DNA of 64,000 nucleotides from Streptomyces caeruleatus (GCF_001514235.1 NZ_KQ948939.1:51612-115611), one strand, 5' to 3'. Shown: positions 52,048-61,000, numbered from the stretch's first letter. Notes: generated by a model not told the origin, from the sequence alone. A program made the numbers and translations.

Positions 52048-53775
52048 TCACCACGGCAGCGGCCTCCCGTGCACCACCTCAAGACCTGCCACCGCCCGCG
52101 TCACCACCACATACAGCCGGTGCAGCCCCCGCTCCTCCGCCTCCACGATCGCCGCCGGCTCCACGGCGACGACATGGTCGTACTCCAGCCCCTTCACCAC
52201 ACTCGCCGGTACGACGGCCACCCGCGCCCCCAGCTCGTCCGCGCCGCCCGCCTCGATCCCGGCCGCCCGCAGCGCCTCGCGGACCCGGTCGACGTCCCCG
52301 TCCGCGGCGACGACCCCGACGGACCCCTCCCGGCCCAGCGCGTCCCGTACGGCACCCGCGACCGCCCCCGGCAGATCGCCGTCGGCCGCCCGGAACCGCA
52401 GCTCCCCGTCGCCCCGCAGCGAACGGGCCGCCGGCACCGCCACGTCCAGCCGCTCCAGCAGCCGGTTGGCCAGCGCCAGCACGTCCGGATCCATGAGCAG
52501 TCGGCATACGACCTCCTCCGGCCGCACCCGCGGCCACACGGCGTCGACGTACTCCCCGACCGCCCGCGCCCGCGAGATCTTCTGCAGCCACGCGGCGCCC
52601 GGCGGCCCGCCCCGCCGCTCGGCCTGCTCCAGGATCCGCCGCACGACCCGCGTCCGCACGCGCTCCCGCCCCACGGCGTACGGCGGCTCCTCGGCCCGCA
52701 CCCCCGCCACGATCCGCAGCAGCTCGCCCTCCGCCACCCGCCACCGATACGACCCCTCGGGCACGGCCAGCGGACCGATGCCCTCGCCCCCGCCCACGCG
52801 CGCGTACAGGGCGCGCCGCAGCACCTCGGCCATCCTGGCGTCGTGCTTGACGACGGCCGCCCTCTCGTCGTCCGCCCCCTTGACCGGATGCCGGGCGATC
52901 TCGTCCCGCAGCGTGGACTGGCGTACGCCGGTCTCGCCGAGGGCGGGCAGCACCTCGGAGATGTAGGAGAGGAAGGTCGGGTTCGGCCCGAGGATCAGCA
53001 GGCCGCCGCGGCGGATGCGCTGCGGGTGGGTGTAGAGCAGGTAGGCGGCGCGGTGCAGGCCGACGGCGGTCTTGCCGGTGCCGGGGGCGCCCTGGACGCA
53101 CACGGAGAGGGCGAGGTCGCCTCGTACGAGATCGTCCTGTTCGGGCTGGATGGTGGCCGCGATGTCCCGCATGGGACCGACGCGGGGCCGTTCGATCTCC
53201 CGCGCGACGATCTCGCTCGCCCCGGACTCGCCCGTCCCCGACTCGCCCGCCCCCGACTCGCCCGTCCCCGTCTCGCCCGTCCCGAGGTGCTCGTCCTCCA
53301 GGCCGGTGAGGTCGGCCGAGTCCCCGCGGCTGCCCGGCGCCCAGCCGAAGCGCCGGCGTACGGCGACGCCCTGCGGGTCGCGGGGGCCGGCCTGGTAGAA
53401 GGCGCGGGAGACGGGGGCGCGCCAGTCGACGACGAGGGGCGGCTCGGCGGGGTGCTCGCTGATCCGCAGCCGCCCGATGTGCAGCGCCTGCTGCCGCTCC
53501 TGGCCGCCGAAGTCCAGCCGCCCGAAGAACAACGGCCCTTCGGGCAGCTCGTGCATCGCCTTGGCCTGGCTGCGCAGCCGGTACCCGAGGACCTCGGCGT
53601 CGGCGCCGGAGGCGGAGGCGTTCTCACCGACGACGACCTGTTCGTCGGCGCCGTCGACCATGGCGGCGAGGGCGGTCCGGCAGCGGTCGTGGTGGGCGCG
53701 TTCCTGGTGGAGGGCGTGGTGGAGGCTTTGCTGGCTGAGGCCGTGCTGGCGGAGGGCAGGGTCGGGTGACGTCAT
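52048..53775 (-). CDS. HelD-like RNA polymerase-associated ATPase (UvrD superfamily)
   Basis: 575 residues from the ATG at 53773-53775. Superfamily 1 motifs: Q-like region then Walker A CVQGAPGTGKTAVGLHRAAY, motif Ia LGPNPTFLSYISEVLPALGE, motif V VVPASVVKGLEYDHVVAVEP and VI LYVVVTRAVAGLEVVHG. N-terminal LLHALHQERAH-like coiled coil and HIGRLRISEH/VDWRAPVSRAFYQA match HelD, which removes RNA polymerase from stalled complexes and protects from rifampicin in some actinobacteria. At 575 residues it is shorter than usual. A Gly/Glu-rich insert (GTGETGTGESGAGESG) precedes the ATPase. TACGCT seven bases upstream suggests a leaderless start. Confidence 0.8.
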   Translation of the reverse strand: MTSPDPALRQHGLSQQSLHHALHQERAHHDRCRTALAAMVDGADEQVVVGENASASGADAEVLGYRLRSQAKAMHELPEGPLFFGRLDFGGQERQQALHIGRLRISEHPAEPPLVVDWRAPVSRAFYQAGPRDPQGVAVRRRFGWAPGSRGDSADLTGLEDEHLGTGETGTGESGAGESGTGESGASEIVAREIERPRVGPMRDIAATIQPEQDDLVRGDLALSVCVQGAPGTGKTAVGLHRAAYLLYTHPQRIRRGGLLILGPNPTFLSYISEVLPALGETGVRQSTLRDEIARHPVKGADDERAAVVKHDARMAEVLRRALYARVGGGEGIGPLAVPEGSYRWRVAEGELLRIVAGVRAEEPPYAVGRERVRTRVVRRILEQAERRGGPPGAAWLQKISRARAVGEYVDAVWPRVRPEEVVCRLLMDPDVLALANRLLERLDVAVPAARSLRGDGELRFRAADGDLPGAVAGAVRDALGREGSVGVVAADGDVDRVREALRAAGIEAGGADELGARVAVVPASVVKGLEYDHVVAVEPAAIVEAEERGLHRLYVVVTRAVAGLEVVHGRPLPW

Positions 53776-53799
53776 TCCATGGAGCGTACCCAAATAACG

Positions 53800-53810
53800 T
53801 AACCGGGTTA
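53800..53810. promoter_or_regulatory. TAACCGGGTTA palindrome between the TetR and HelD-like genes
   Basis: An 11-base palindrome lies in the 60-base gap, beside the putative -10 of the HelD-like gene (53783-53788). It is a candidate site for the adjacent TetR regulator. Confidence 0.4.
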
Positions 53811-53835
53811 AATCTTTTACTCCGCCTCAGTTCAG

Positions 53836-54462
53836 TCAGTAGGCGACCAGCCCCGGCAGCCCTGCCTCCAGCACCCCGAACGCCCGCTCGGCCGCCGCCA
53901 CGGCATCCCCCCGCACCTGGGCCGCCCGCTCCCCCGCCGCGATCCGCCGCCAGTTCTCCTGCGCCAGGATCCGCTGCACCGCCACGATCTGCCCCGCGGC
54001 CAGCCGCGCCTCCAGCCCGCCCCCGAGCGCCTCGGCGAGCGCGGCCTCCGAACGCTCCAGATAGCCGTACATACGAGCGACCAGCGCGGGAGTCCCGTAC
54101 AGCATCGACTGGTAGGCGAGCACCTCGGGATGGTCATTGAGCCCGGTGATCGGGTCGCACCGCTCCAGCCCGTCGAGAAAGTGCCGCCGCAACGCCTCGA
54201 CCGGCGACGGCCCCTCCCGCACCACCCGCGCGGCCTCGTCCTCGTGATCGGCGAACCGGTACAGGACGAGATCCTCCTTCGTCGGGAAGTACCGGAACAG
54301 CGTCGGCTTGGAGATCTCCGCCGCGGCGGCGACGTCGGCGACGGAGACCGCGTCGAAGCCCTTCTCCAGGAAGAGGCGGACGGCGGTGTCCGAGACGGTC
54401 TGGTACATGCGCTGCTTCTTGCGTGCGCGGAGGCCGGTCCCGGGGGTGCCTGGCTTGCTCAT
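53836..54462 (-). CDS. TetR-family transcriptional regulator
   Basis: 208 residues from the ATG at 54460-54462. The HTH is RMYQTVSDTAVRLFLEKGFD, AVSVADVAAAAEISKPTLFR, YFPTKEDLVLYRF. The C-terminal ligand domain is helical with SPVEALRRHFLDGLERCDPI and LNDHPEVLAYQSMLYGTPAL. Regulators of this build in Streptomyces often control nearby efflux or redox genes; here the nearest target is the HelD-like gene immediately downstream. Confidence 0.85.
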   Translation of the reverse strand: MSKPGTPGTGLRARKKQRMYQTVSDTAVRLFLEKGFDAVSVADVAAAAEISKPTLFRYFPTKEDLVLYRFADHEDEAARVVREGPSPVEALRRHFLDGLERCDPITGLNDHPEVLAYQSMLYGTPALVARMYGYLERSEAALAEALGGGLEARLAAGQIVAVQRILAQENWRRIAAGERAAQVRGDAVAAAERAFGVLEAGLPGLVAY

Positions 54463-54512
54463 GCGGTTGAGCCTACGCACCCCGCGATGAAGCGGATGGA
54501 GTCGCCGACCTG

Positions 54513-55649
54513 CTAGGCGGCCGGGGCCAGTCCGTTGCCGGCCCTTGACACCGCCCAGCGCACCAGAACCCGCTCGATCTGGGGCCTGCTCGGCACACTA
54601 CTGAGCCGGAGCGGCTCCGCCGCCGCCTCAAGGGCCCGCCACACGGAGAGCGTCGCCTCGTCCAGCCCTTTGTCGTCCAGGGTGTCCTCCAACGACCTCG
54701 CGGCCCGCATCACGTCCGGGTAGACCGACTGCGCACGCTCGAAGTCGACGTAATGCCGCAGGTCCTCGGCCAGTCCGCGCACCGCCGCCGGGCGGACCGG
54801 CTCCATGGCCTGCGCCCAGAAGGCTGTCACCTCGTCCCACTGGAATTCCGGGTACCGCATACGGACGAGGTGCGTCGCCAGGTCGTGCAGCGGATCGCCG
54901 TAGGTCGCGAGTTCCCAGTCGACGCAGATCAGGGGCGGACTGCCGGTGCGGGTCGTGATCACGTTGTCGCGGTGCAGATCCGCGTGGAGCAGGCCGTACG
55001 GCCGTTCGGCCATTTCCGGTACCCGTGCGGCCAGGTCGCTCAGCGCGTCCTGCGGGATGCCCAGTGCCGCGAACAGGCCGCCGAAGGTCCGCCAGTTGGG
55101 CTGCCGGATATGAAGGTCGGCCAGGCGCACCAAAGTCCTCAGATAGCCCCGGCTGTCCATGTCGTCGGCCGGCCAGAGCGCGGGCAGCGGGGGCAGGGCC
55201 GCGCGGCCGACCCGGGCTGTCCGGGCCAGCAGACCGGTCAGCGCACGCACGACCTCAAGGCCGACAGGTTCGCTGTCCCCGCACACCCCGGACAGCGGCG
55301 TTCCTTCCACATAGCTGTGGATGGCGAAGTCGTTCCCTGTGGCGAGGCACTCCGGTACGTGGGGAAGCACGCCCTGGACCGCGTCGAGGACGGCCGATTC
55401 CTCCGGCCATGTCCTGATGACCACCGGCAGCGCGTCCATGCGCCGAATCCGCACGGTCACACGGGTCCCCTTGTCACGGCCCACGAGCCGGGCCACGTCC
55501 TCGGTCAACGGCAACACGTAGTTGTGATTGTGGTATCCACCGCTCCTGACCCCCGCACGCACAGCGCGTCTGACGAAGCGGTCACAAACGGAGTGTGACG
55601 GCTCATTCCGCAAGGAGCCCTGGGCAGCACGTACATCCAGTACATCCAC
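54513..55649 (-). CDS. APH/choline-kinase-fold phosphotransferase, dev-locus paralog 1
   Basis: 378 residues from the GTG at 55647-55649, chosen for its CCAGGAGCTGCCA leader; a GTG seven codons upstream lacks a ribosome site. Kinase-fold catalytic loop YGLLHADLHRDNVI (Asp, Asn) and metal loop VDWELATYGDPLHDLATHLV, with GGYHNHNYVLPL as a P-loop-like start. The C-terminal PVRPAAVRGLAEDLRHYVDF and ERAQSVYPDVMRAARSLED blocks are shared with the protein at 55755. They are likely ATP-dependent kinases for a small molecule. They belong by position to the enlarged dev-like locus. Confidence 0.8.
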   Translation of the reverse strand: MDVLDVRAAQGSLRNEPSHSVCDRFVRRAVRAGVRSGGYHNHNYVLPLTEDVARLVGRDKGTRVTVRIRRMDALPVVIRTWPEESAVLDAVQGVLPHVPECLATGNDFAIHSYVEGTPLSGVCGDSEPVGLEVVRALTGLLARTARVGRAALPPLPALWPADDMDSRGYLRTLVRLADLHIRQPNWRTFGGLFAALGIPQDALSDLAARVPEMAERPYGLLHADLHRDNVITTRTGSPPLICVDWELATYGDPLHDLATHLVRMRYPEFQWDEVTAFWAQAMEPVRPAAVRGLAEDLRHYVDFERAQSVYPDVMRAARSLEDTLDDKGLDEATLSVWRALEAAAEPLRLSSVPSRPQIERVLVRWAVSRAGNGLAPAA

Positions 55650-55754
55650 TGGCAGCTCCTGGCATGACACACGAAGAGGGAAGGACGAACAACGGGACGA
55701 GCGACCGGACGAACAACCACGATAGAGCGGCGACTTGACGACTCCCAGGCCGCG

Positions 55755-56858
55755 TCACCGCTCCGCCCCTCCAGGCCCGCACATGCGATCCCTGAGCCAG
55801 CGCTCCAGCGCCGTCGTGATGTGGTTGCGGCTCGGCACCGAATCCAGTCCGAGCGGCACCACCGCTTCGGCCAGGACCCTCCGCAGCTTCACCGCCACCC
55901 GAGCGGTCCGATGACCGTCGGCCGTCGGACCGGCCTCCAACGACAGGGCCATCCGGATGACGTCGGTGAACACGGACTGCGCCTTCTTGAAGCCGATGAG
56001 CCTTCGCAGATCGTGATGCCAGCCGTTGGCGCTTCCGGGGCGTACGGCCTCAACGGTTCTGCACCACTGCTCGATCATCGTCGAAGCCTGGCGGCCCGGA
56101 TACCCCATCAGATAGAGGTGGGTGGCGAGGTCGTAGAGGGGGTCTCCGAACATCGCCAGTTCCCAGTCGATGGTCCAGAGTCTTGCCTGGGCGTCGATGA
56201 TGAAGTTCTCGCGGTGCAGATCGGCGTGGAGCAGACAGAAAGGGCGCGAGCTGAGACCCGAGACATACGCCCTGAGGTGCTTGAAAGCCTCCTCACCCAC
56301 ACCCAGCTCCGCGAAGAGCTCGCCGAACTGCTTCGAGTTCTCCAGATAGACCCGCTGTTCGGCAAAGCACACCAGCCGTTCGAGGAAGCCATCGGTGTCA
56401 CCGTCCAAGGGCTGATCCTCGGTGGCGCACCGTCGTTCGACGGAAAGATTCTGCGGGGTCACTCGAACCAATTGCCCGAAGAGACCGATGATCTGCCGGA
56501 CGAACGGCTCCGGGACAGGTCTGCCGGACGCGTGGGAAGCCCCCAGCGTCCGCCCTTCGATGAAACGCTGGAGCCCGAGGTCGCTCACCTCGATGATGTC
56601 CGGAACATGGGGGATCCGGCCGGCCAGAGCCCGCAGCAACTGCTCCTCCGAGGCGAAACACCTTCGATCGAACCACAGGAGATTGGTACGCGGCTCCCGG
56701 CACTTGCAGCGGATCGGGCCCGCGGTACCCGTACCGCCAGGCAGGGAAAACACATACGTCTCGTGGTGGTAGCCCTGCAGTGGGCCTTCGACCAGGCTCT
56801 GGTCACCACTGACCTCGACCGCGCGCAGTCGAGCGATGGAAGCCGTTTCGGGTGACAT
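55755..56858 (-). CDS. APH/choline-kinase-fold phosphotransferase, dev-locus paralog 2
   Basis: 367 residues from the ATG at 56856-56858 (weak ribosome site; frame open to 56948). Catalytic loop FCLLHADLHRENFIIDAQ, metal loop TIDWELAMFGDPLYDLATHL, N-terminal nucleotide loop GYHHETYVFSLPGG. The C-terminal blocks AVRPGSANGWHHDLRRLIGF and KKAQSVFTDVIRMALSLE match the 54513 protein. Both have an extra helical domain beyond the basic fold. The pair suggests duplication with divergence of substrate. Divergent from the membrane protein gene at 57056. Confidence 0.8.
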   Translation of the reverse strand: MSPETASIARLRAVEVSGDQSLVEGPLQGYHHETYVFSLPGGTGTAGPIRCKCREPRTNLLWFDRRCFASEEQLLRALAGRIPHVPDIIEVSDLGLQRFIEGRTLGASHASGRPVPEPFVRQIIGLFGQLVRVTPQNLSVERRCATEDQPLDGDTDGFLERLVCFAEQRVYLENSKQFGELFAELGVGEEAFKHLRAYVSGLSSRPFCLLHADLHRENFIIDAQARLWTIDWELAMFGDPLYDLATHLYLMGYPGRQASTMIEQWCRTVEAVRPGSANGWHHDLRRLIGFKKAQSVFTDVIRMALSLEAGPTADGHRTARVAVKLRRVLAEAVVPLGLDSVPSRNHITTALERWLRDRMCGPGGAER

Positions 56859-57055
56859 TGCCCGTTTCTTTCGCCTCGGATCTCTCCGAGAGATACAGAA
56901 GTGGAGGTACGTTACTCCCCTTCGCCCGTGCATCGTGCCAGAAGCCATACGGAGCCGCCCTCGGCCCCACTCAACGGCGACTGGACGAGCACCTGTGCGA
57001 CGGCACTGCGCATGTCGAACTGGCCTCCTGGTGTAGTGCAGTTGAGCGAGGCATC

Positions 57056-58108
57056 ATGGTGCATCGCCGATCTCAGCGAGCGCCGCCGCCTCGCATCCGC
57101 GGCGCGCACAGGGGGTGGAGGTTGACTCCTCGTAGGCCAGGTGACGAGAGCCCGTCCAGACTCGAGCGAATCCGGGACTCGCTCAACGAATGGAAGCCGC
57201 GCATCGTCAAATGGCTTCTCGCTCTGGTCGCCGCGCTCGGAATCGCCGCCGAAATCATCGACCCGCTCGGTGACGCACTCAAGGGGCAGGGATTCCTGGG
57301 CGGCTCCTTCGCGGCACTCCTGGCCCTCGTACTGTTCGACGCCATCAGTGAACCGACCTCTCAGGAGGTGTCCGGCGTCTATGTCCTGGCCAATCTGAGC
57401 GACCTGCGGGCCCCGATCAAGGAAGCGTTCGAAGCGCGGCACGTGCGCGTCGACTTCTCCGGGTTCACCATGCAGACGCTGCTCGATCTGCTCCGGGAAC
57501 CGCTGGAGCGGATGGGCGACGAGCACATGCGGACACGAGAACTGACGTTGCGCGTCATCATCGCCCATCTGAACCTGCCGATGAGCCTGCCGGGAAAGCT
57601 GGTGCCCGCCCCCGAGCACTCGGGACTTCCGACCGACACGGTCCACTTCGAGGATTCCGAGGAAAACCGTCAGCGGATGCGGGACGACTTCACGAAACCC
57701 AACTGGAACGACCTCAAGGACCTGCTGGACCGGGTCCACGAGAGAAATCCGCACATCACCATCTCCTGCGAGGTGCGGGAGTCCCCGCAGATACCTGAGC
57801 GAAAGCTCTACATCCTCAATCAGGAGAAGCTCTTCTACGCGCCCTACGGCATCGTCGACACCCGCGTCCGCTGGCATGAGAGCTCCTATCGGATCCTCGA
57901 CACCGCCGGCTACGTGATGAAGTACGGGAAGGCCCGCATCATCGGCTGGGACAGGCGCTCACAGACCACCTCGACCCGGGAGGTGGCGGAGCATCACATG
58001 GAATGGCACCGCAACCTCTGGGAAAACCTGAACTCCATCAAGCCGGCGCGTCCGGTCATTCCGGACCCGCGCTGGATTCCGCCGGAGGACCGCACCGCGC
58101 CCCGATAG
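57056..58108 (+). CDS. Membrane-anchored protein with the DevA-type C-terminal domain but no HTH
   Basis: About 350 residues if the ATG at 57056 (GCGAGG upstream) is right; starts at 56852 or near 57122 are possible. Basic N-terminus, two helices (WLLALVAALGIAAEIIDPLG and GFLGGSFAALLALVLFDAIS), then a soluble domain: RAPIKEAFEARHVRVDFSGF, TMQTLLDLLREPLERMGDEH, LTLRVIIAHLNLPM, ERKLYILNQEKLFYAPYGIV, ending EHHMEWHRNLWENLNSI. The order and key residues are those of the C-terminal domains of the GntR proteins at 58114, 59969 and 61266 (KLYLLN.E, W...LWE). It converges with the 58114 gene 5 bases away. Confidence 0.7.
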   Translation: MVHRRSQRAPPPRIRGAHRGWRLTPRRPGDESPSRLERIRDSLNEWKPRIVKWLLALVAALGIAAEIIDPLGDALKGQGFLGGSFAALLALVLFDAISEPTSQEVSGVYVLANLSDLRAPIKEAFEARHVRVDFSGFTMQTLLDLLREPLERMGDEHMRTRELTLRVIIAHLNLPMSLPGKLVPAPEHSGLPTDTVHFEDSEENRQRMRDDFTKPNWNDLKDLLDRVHERNPHITISCEVRESPQIPERKLYILNQEKLFYAPYGIVDTRVRWHESSYRILDTAGYVMKYGKARIIGWDRRSQTTSTREVAEHHMEWHRNLWENLNSIKPARPVIPDPRWIPPEDRTAPR

Positions 58109-58113
58109 TCCGG

Positions 58114-59022
58114 TCACACGGCCAGCAGTCGCCAGACCGACTCGAACCAGGACTGCATGCTGTCCACGAAGACGGTCCCCTGCGAGTTCGGGTCCGTGTC
58201 CTTCACATGGTGCGTGAGTGTGGCGCCGAGGCCCAGAACGTCGAGCGAGGTGACCTCCTCACCGGATTCCAGTTCGATCTCCCGCTCGATCACTTCGTAC
58301 ATCCCGTGCAACGCTTCGACACCGTTGAGCAGATAGAGCTTGAAGGCCGGGATGAGCGGTGCTCGGCGGATCTCCACCTCCACCGATGACACCAGCCCTT
58401 CGGTCCTGAGCGCCCTCAGCGACTCCCGTAGCGACTTCGTGTGCCGCTCCGTGATCTCACGCAGACGCTGGTGCAGGCGCTCATCGTTCCTGTCCTCCTT
58501 GACCCGCGGATAAGGGAGGTGCTGTGTCTCGGCGGGAAGGATCATCCGCAAGGTGATGCGCTCGGGCACGATGGAACCGTTGCGGATCCGCTCCACCTGG
58601 AGCCGGATGTGCGCGTCGAGGGACTCGGACGTCAGCGTGTAGACCGCGAGGGTCACTTCCGGCTGCTCGAAGGCCTCGCTGATGAGCGGCGCCAGCGTCG
58701 CGCCGGAGCGGGATCTGGTCGCCTTGGGCGTGGACGACTGGATGCGCTGACTCTTGACGACGCGCGAGCCGCTTCCCTGCCGGGTATCGGTCCACCCCTC
58801 GCTGTCCAGTTCCCGGATGACGCGCTGGACCGTGTCGCGGCTGACCGCGAACTCCTCGGCGAGATCACGCTGGGACGGCAGGAAGGAGCGCAGCGGGTAC
58901 CTACCGTCCGCCATGCGAGCCCGTAGCTCGTCGGCGACCCGGTGGAACGCCCTGCCGCCGCCTTCACCAGCACTGGTCTGCCTTCGGCCCACATCCGGAC
59001 CATACCGCTTCCAGTCCACCAT
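58114..59022 (-). CDS. GntR-family regulator, DevA-like, paralog 1
   Basis: 302 residues from the ATG at 59020-59022; the frame is open to 59112 and the start is uncertain. GntR winged helix: AFHRVADELRARMADGRYPL, PSQRDLAEEFAVSRDTVQRV, IRELDSEGWTDTRQGSGSRV. C-terminal domain: TLAPLISEAFEQPEVTLAVY, ERITLRMILPAETQHLP, SSVEVEIRRAPLIPAFKLYL, FVDSMQSWFESVW. It is the most diverged of the three. It lies with the phosphotransferases and the membrane relative at the far end of the locus. Confidence 0.82.
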   Translation of the reverse strand: MVDWKRYGPDVGRRQTSAGEGGGRAFHRVADELRARMADGRYPLRSFLPSQRDLAEEFAVSRDTVQRVIRELDSEGWTDTRQGSGSRVVKSQRIQSSTPKATRSRSGATLAPLISEAFEQPEVTLAVYTLTSESLDAHIRLQVERIRNGSIVPERITLRMILPAETQHLPYPRVKEDRNDERLHQRLREITERHTKSLRESLRALRTEGLVSSVEVEIRRAPLIPAFKLYLLNGVEALHGMYEVIEREIELESGEEVTSLDVLGLGATLTHHVKDTDPNSQGTVFVDSMQSWFESVWRLLAV

Positions 59023-59219
59023 CCCACCAGTTTCCGGCCAACTACGGTCCAGAAGCGGCAAGTTGGTTAAGTGATCTGACCTGCCGGGGAAGTCACCCCA
59101 CAACCAGGCCAATTGGACCGAGAATTGGCTGCTTCACGGGAAGTGGAAGGGAAGTGCCAGGCATGCTCATGCGTCGAGTGCCTCGCGTTCTTGAAGTGCC
59201 TCCTGGTCCGGCTGACGGC
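59023..59219. other. Short intergenic region with an AAGTTGGTTAA motif
   Basis: No gene. CAAGTTGGTTAAG at 59068-59080 resembles the AAGTTGG elements before the other GntR genes. Confidence 0.4.
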
Positions 59220-59969
59220 TCAGGCCCGGCTCCGGACCGCCCGCAGCAGGGGCTCCAAAGAACCGACGATGACCTCGGCCCCCGCCTCCCCGAGGAGCTT
59301 CGCCTTACGTTCGTTGCGCGCATAGCCGAGAAAGGGCACGCCGGCCCGGAGCGCGGCCGTGTGGTCCGAAGGGGAGTCACCGATCATCAGGGCGTCGGAG
59401 GGTTCGGAGCCCATCGCGTCCAGAGCGCTGCCGAGGAAGTGCGGATCCGGTTTGAGGTGGTGGAGGTCCTGGGTGCGGCCGTAGATATGGGGATGGAAGC
59501 AGCCGAGCATGTCCCGCTGAGTCAGATAGAGGCAGGCCGCTCTCGGCGAGTTGTTGGTCGTTATGGCCAGCCGGGCACCCGTAGCCGTCCAGGTGCGGAT
59601 CAGCGGGTCCGCGTACGCGGTCGGCATCGCCGTGCGAACGGCCCGGATTTCTTCCGCGGTGAGCCGCTGCTCCAGCTCGGCCACAAGGTCGCCGTCGGGA
59701 TGCCGGACGTTGACGGCCCGGAGCACCGCGTGCGGGTCCGAGGTGCCCCGTTCGTTCTCCGCCAGCAGTCCGTGCAGCCCCCGGACTTCGAGCCACTCCA
59801 CCAACTCGGCAGCCACTCGTGTCGCGGAATGCCCCGCGAACAGTCGGCAGATCGGCCCGTCGAAGTCCCAGAGCACGACCCGTGCACGCGCGATCAGTTC
59901 CCGCAGTCTCTCGGTCTCTTTCCCAGTGTCTGATGTCACCGGTTCAGTCTGCGCCGTTTCCGAAGTCAC
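59220..59969 (-). CDS. devB: DevB-like HAD-family hydrolase
   Basis: 249 residues from the GTG at 59967-59969, which shares its first base with the TAG stop of the regulator upstream (TAGTG), so translation is coupled; GTG at 59939 is an alternative. HAD motifs: VVLWDFDGPICRLF (I), LAITTNNSPRAA (II), HLKPDPHFLGSAL (III Lys), LMIGDSPSDHTAALRAG (IV). It should be a small-molecule phosphatase. From memory S. coelicolor devB encodes such a hydrolase, is cotranscribed with devA, and is needed for aerial growth; the order here is the same. Confidence 0.82.
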   Translation of the reverse strand: MTSETAQTEPVTSDTGKETERLRELIARARVVLWDFDGPICRLFAGHSATRVAAELVEWLEVRGLHGLLAENERGTSDPHAVLRAVNVRHPDGDLVAELEQRLTAEEIRAVRTAMPTAYADPLIRTWTATGARLAITTNNSPRAACLYLTQRDMLGCFHPHIYGRTQDLHHLKPDPHFLGSALDAMGSEPSDALMIGDSPSDHTAALRAGVPFLGYARNERKAKLLGEAGAEVIVGSLEPLLRAVRSRA

Positions 59970-60841
59970 TAGGAGAGTGTCAGGTCCGTGGTGATGGTTT
60001 CCCAGAGGGCGTCGAACCACTTCTGCGATTCGTCCACAAACGCGGCATCACGCTGTCCGGACTGCTTCATGAAGGAGAAGAGGAGGGACTCGGATCCGAG
60101 GGCGTCATACATGTCCAGAGCCTGCCCCTCCCACTCCTCCTGGCGCTCCGTGAGGACGTAGTACCCGAGCAGCGCTTCCTCGCCGTTGAGCAGATACAGC
60201 TTCAGCGGCGGCGTGAGGGGCAGCGCACGGAAGGTGACATGTACGTCGATGCCGTGGGTGGAGCGGACTGCCTGCAGGTTGTGCCGGAGCACGTGGGCCT
60301 GCGCATTGCGCATCGCCAGCCAGCGCTTGTGGACCGAGTCGTCGTCACCGCGGTCCTCGACCAGGACCGGGAAGGCGAGGTTGATGTCGCGGGAGGGCAG
60401 CAGGATGCGGACGTCGATCGATGTGGGGCGGATGCTGCCCTGGTGGATCAAACGGACTGGTTCGCCAAGGGCGACCATGAGGGTCTCGGCCGTCAGACAG
60501 ACCGCGTCGATCCGGACGTGCCGTGCGGAGAACGCCTCCGCCAGACGAGGCGCCAGGCTGACCATCGTCGACTGGGGGGCGCCCCGGGTAGGGGTCGGGG
60601 GGGCGACGCGCGGCGGGCTGCCCTTGCTGACGTTGGTCAGGAGCCCGTCATCCTTGAGCGCGCGCAGAGCCTGGCGTACGGTGCCTCGCTCCACGCCGAA
60701 CTCCTCGGCCAGCTCGGCCTGCGTGGGCAGACGGTCACCGGCCTTGAGGTCACCGATGCGGATCCGTTCCCGCAGGGCGTCGGCGATCTCCTGGGGCGAG
60801 AGTCTCCTGCTGCCGTTCACTGCCACGTTCTCCCGGGTCAC
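59969..60841 (-). CDS. devA: DevA-like GntR-family developmental regulator
   Basis: 290 residues from the GTG at 60839-60841. No Shine-Dalgarno, but TAGCGT lies six bases upstream on the minus strand (leaderless). HTH: SPQEIADALRERIRIGDLKA, PTQAELAEEFGVERGTVRQA, LRALKDDGLLTNVSKGSPPR. C-terminal domain: TMVSLAPRLAEAFSARHVRI, PTSIDVRILLPSRDINLAFP, LTPPLKLYLLNGEEALLGYY, FVDESQKWFDALWETI. Followed by devB with coupled stop/start. From memory, DevA of S. coelicolor names a GntR subfamily and controls aerial hyphae and sporulation. A regulatory palindrome-rich region lies upstream. Confidence 0.85.
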   Translation of the reverse strand: MTRENVAVNGSRRLSPQEIADALRERIRIGDLKAGDRLPTQAELAEEFGVERGTVRQALRALKDDGLLTNVSKGSPPRVAPPTPTRGAPQSTMVSLAPRLAEAFSARHVRIDAVCLTAETLMVALGEPVRLIHQGSIRPTSIDVRILLPSRDINLAFPVLVEDRGDDDSVHKRWLAMRNAQAHVLRHNLQAVRSTHGIDVHVTFRALPLTPPLKLYLLNGEEALLGYYVLTERQEEWEGQALDMYDALGSESLLFSFMKQSGQRDAAFVDESQKWFDALWETITTDLTLS

Positions 60842-60847
60842 GACCAA

Positions 60848-60853
60848 ACGCTA
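60848..60853 (-). promoter_or_regulatory. Probable -10 (TAGCGT) of leaderless devA
   Basis: AGTTGTAGCGTTTGGTC before the GTG is matched by AGTTGTAGTGTTTGGTC before the GTG at 62177; the hexamer-to-start spacing (6) is the same. Confidence 0.6.
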
Positions 60854-60855
60854 CA

Positions 60856-60960
60856 ACTAGCTCCCACTCAAAGGGAGTTGTCGCTAGCTTGTTTCAAAGT
60901 AGGCGCCAAGTGGGGACAACTTAGTTGAAGTTGGCGTCAAGTTGGTTGAGTTGGTGAAAG
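60856..60960. promoter_or_regulatory. Operator-rich region between devA and the 61001 gene
   Basis: AACTAGCTCCC..GGGAGTTG (inverted repeat, 60857-60880), CAACTTAGTTGAAGTTG (60921-60937, CAACTT..AAGTTG arms) and further CAAGTTGG, GAGTTGG copies to 60955. The half-site AAGTTGG is the one found in the perfect palindrome at 62264. Confidence 0.5.
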
Positions 60961-61000
60961 TATTCCTTCCATCCCCAGAAGCCCGAAGGGGGAAACACAG

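Noticed and set aside
51179..52054. Minus-strand frame with an 11-residue repeat (AVAAEGEGPRT)
   Set aside because: It is the translation of the 33-bp tandem DNA repeat and continues antisense into the DDN-hemerythrin gene; no ribosome site.
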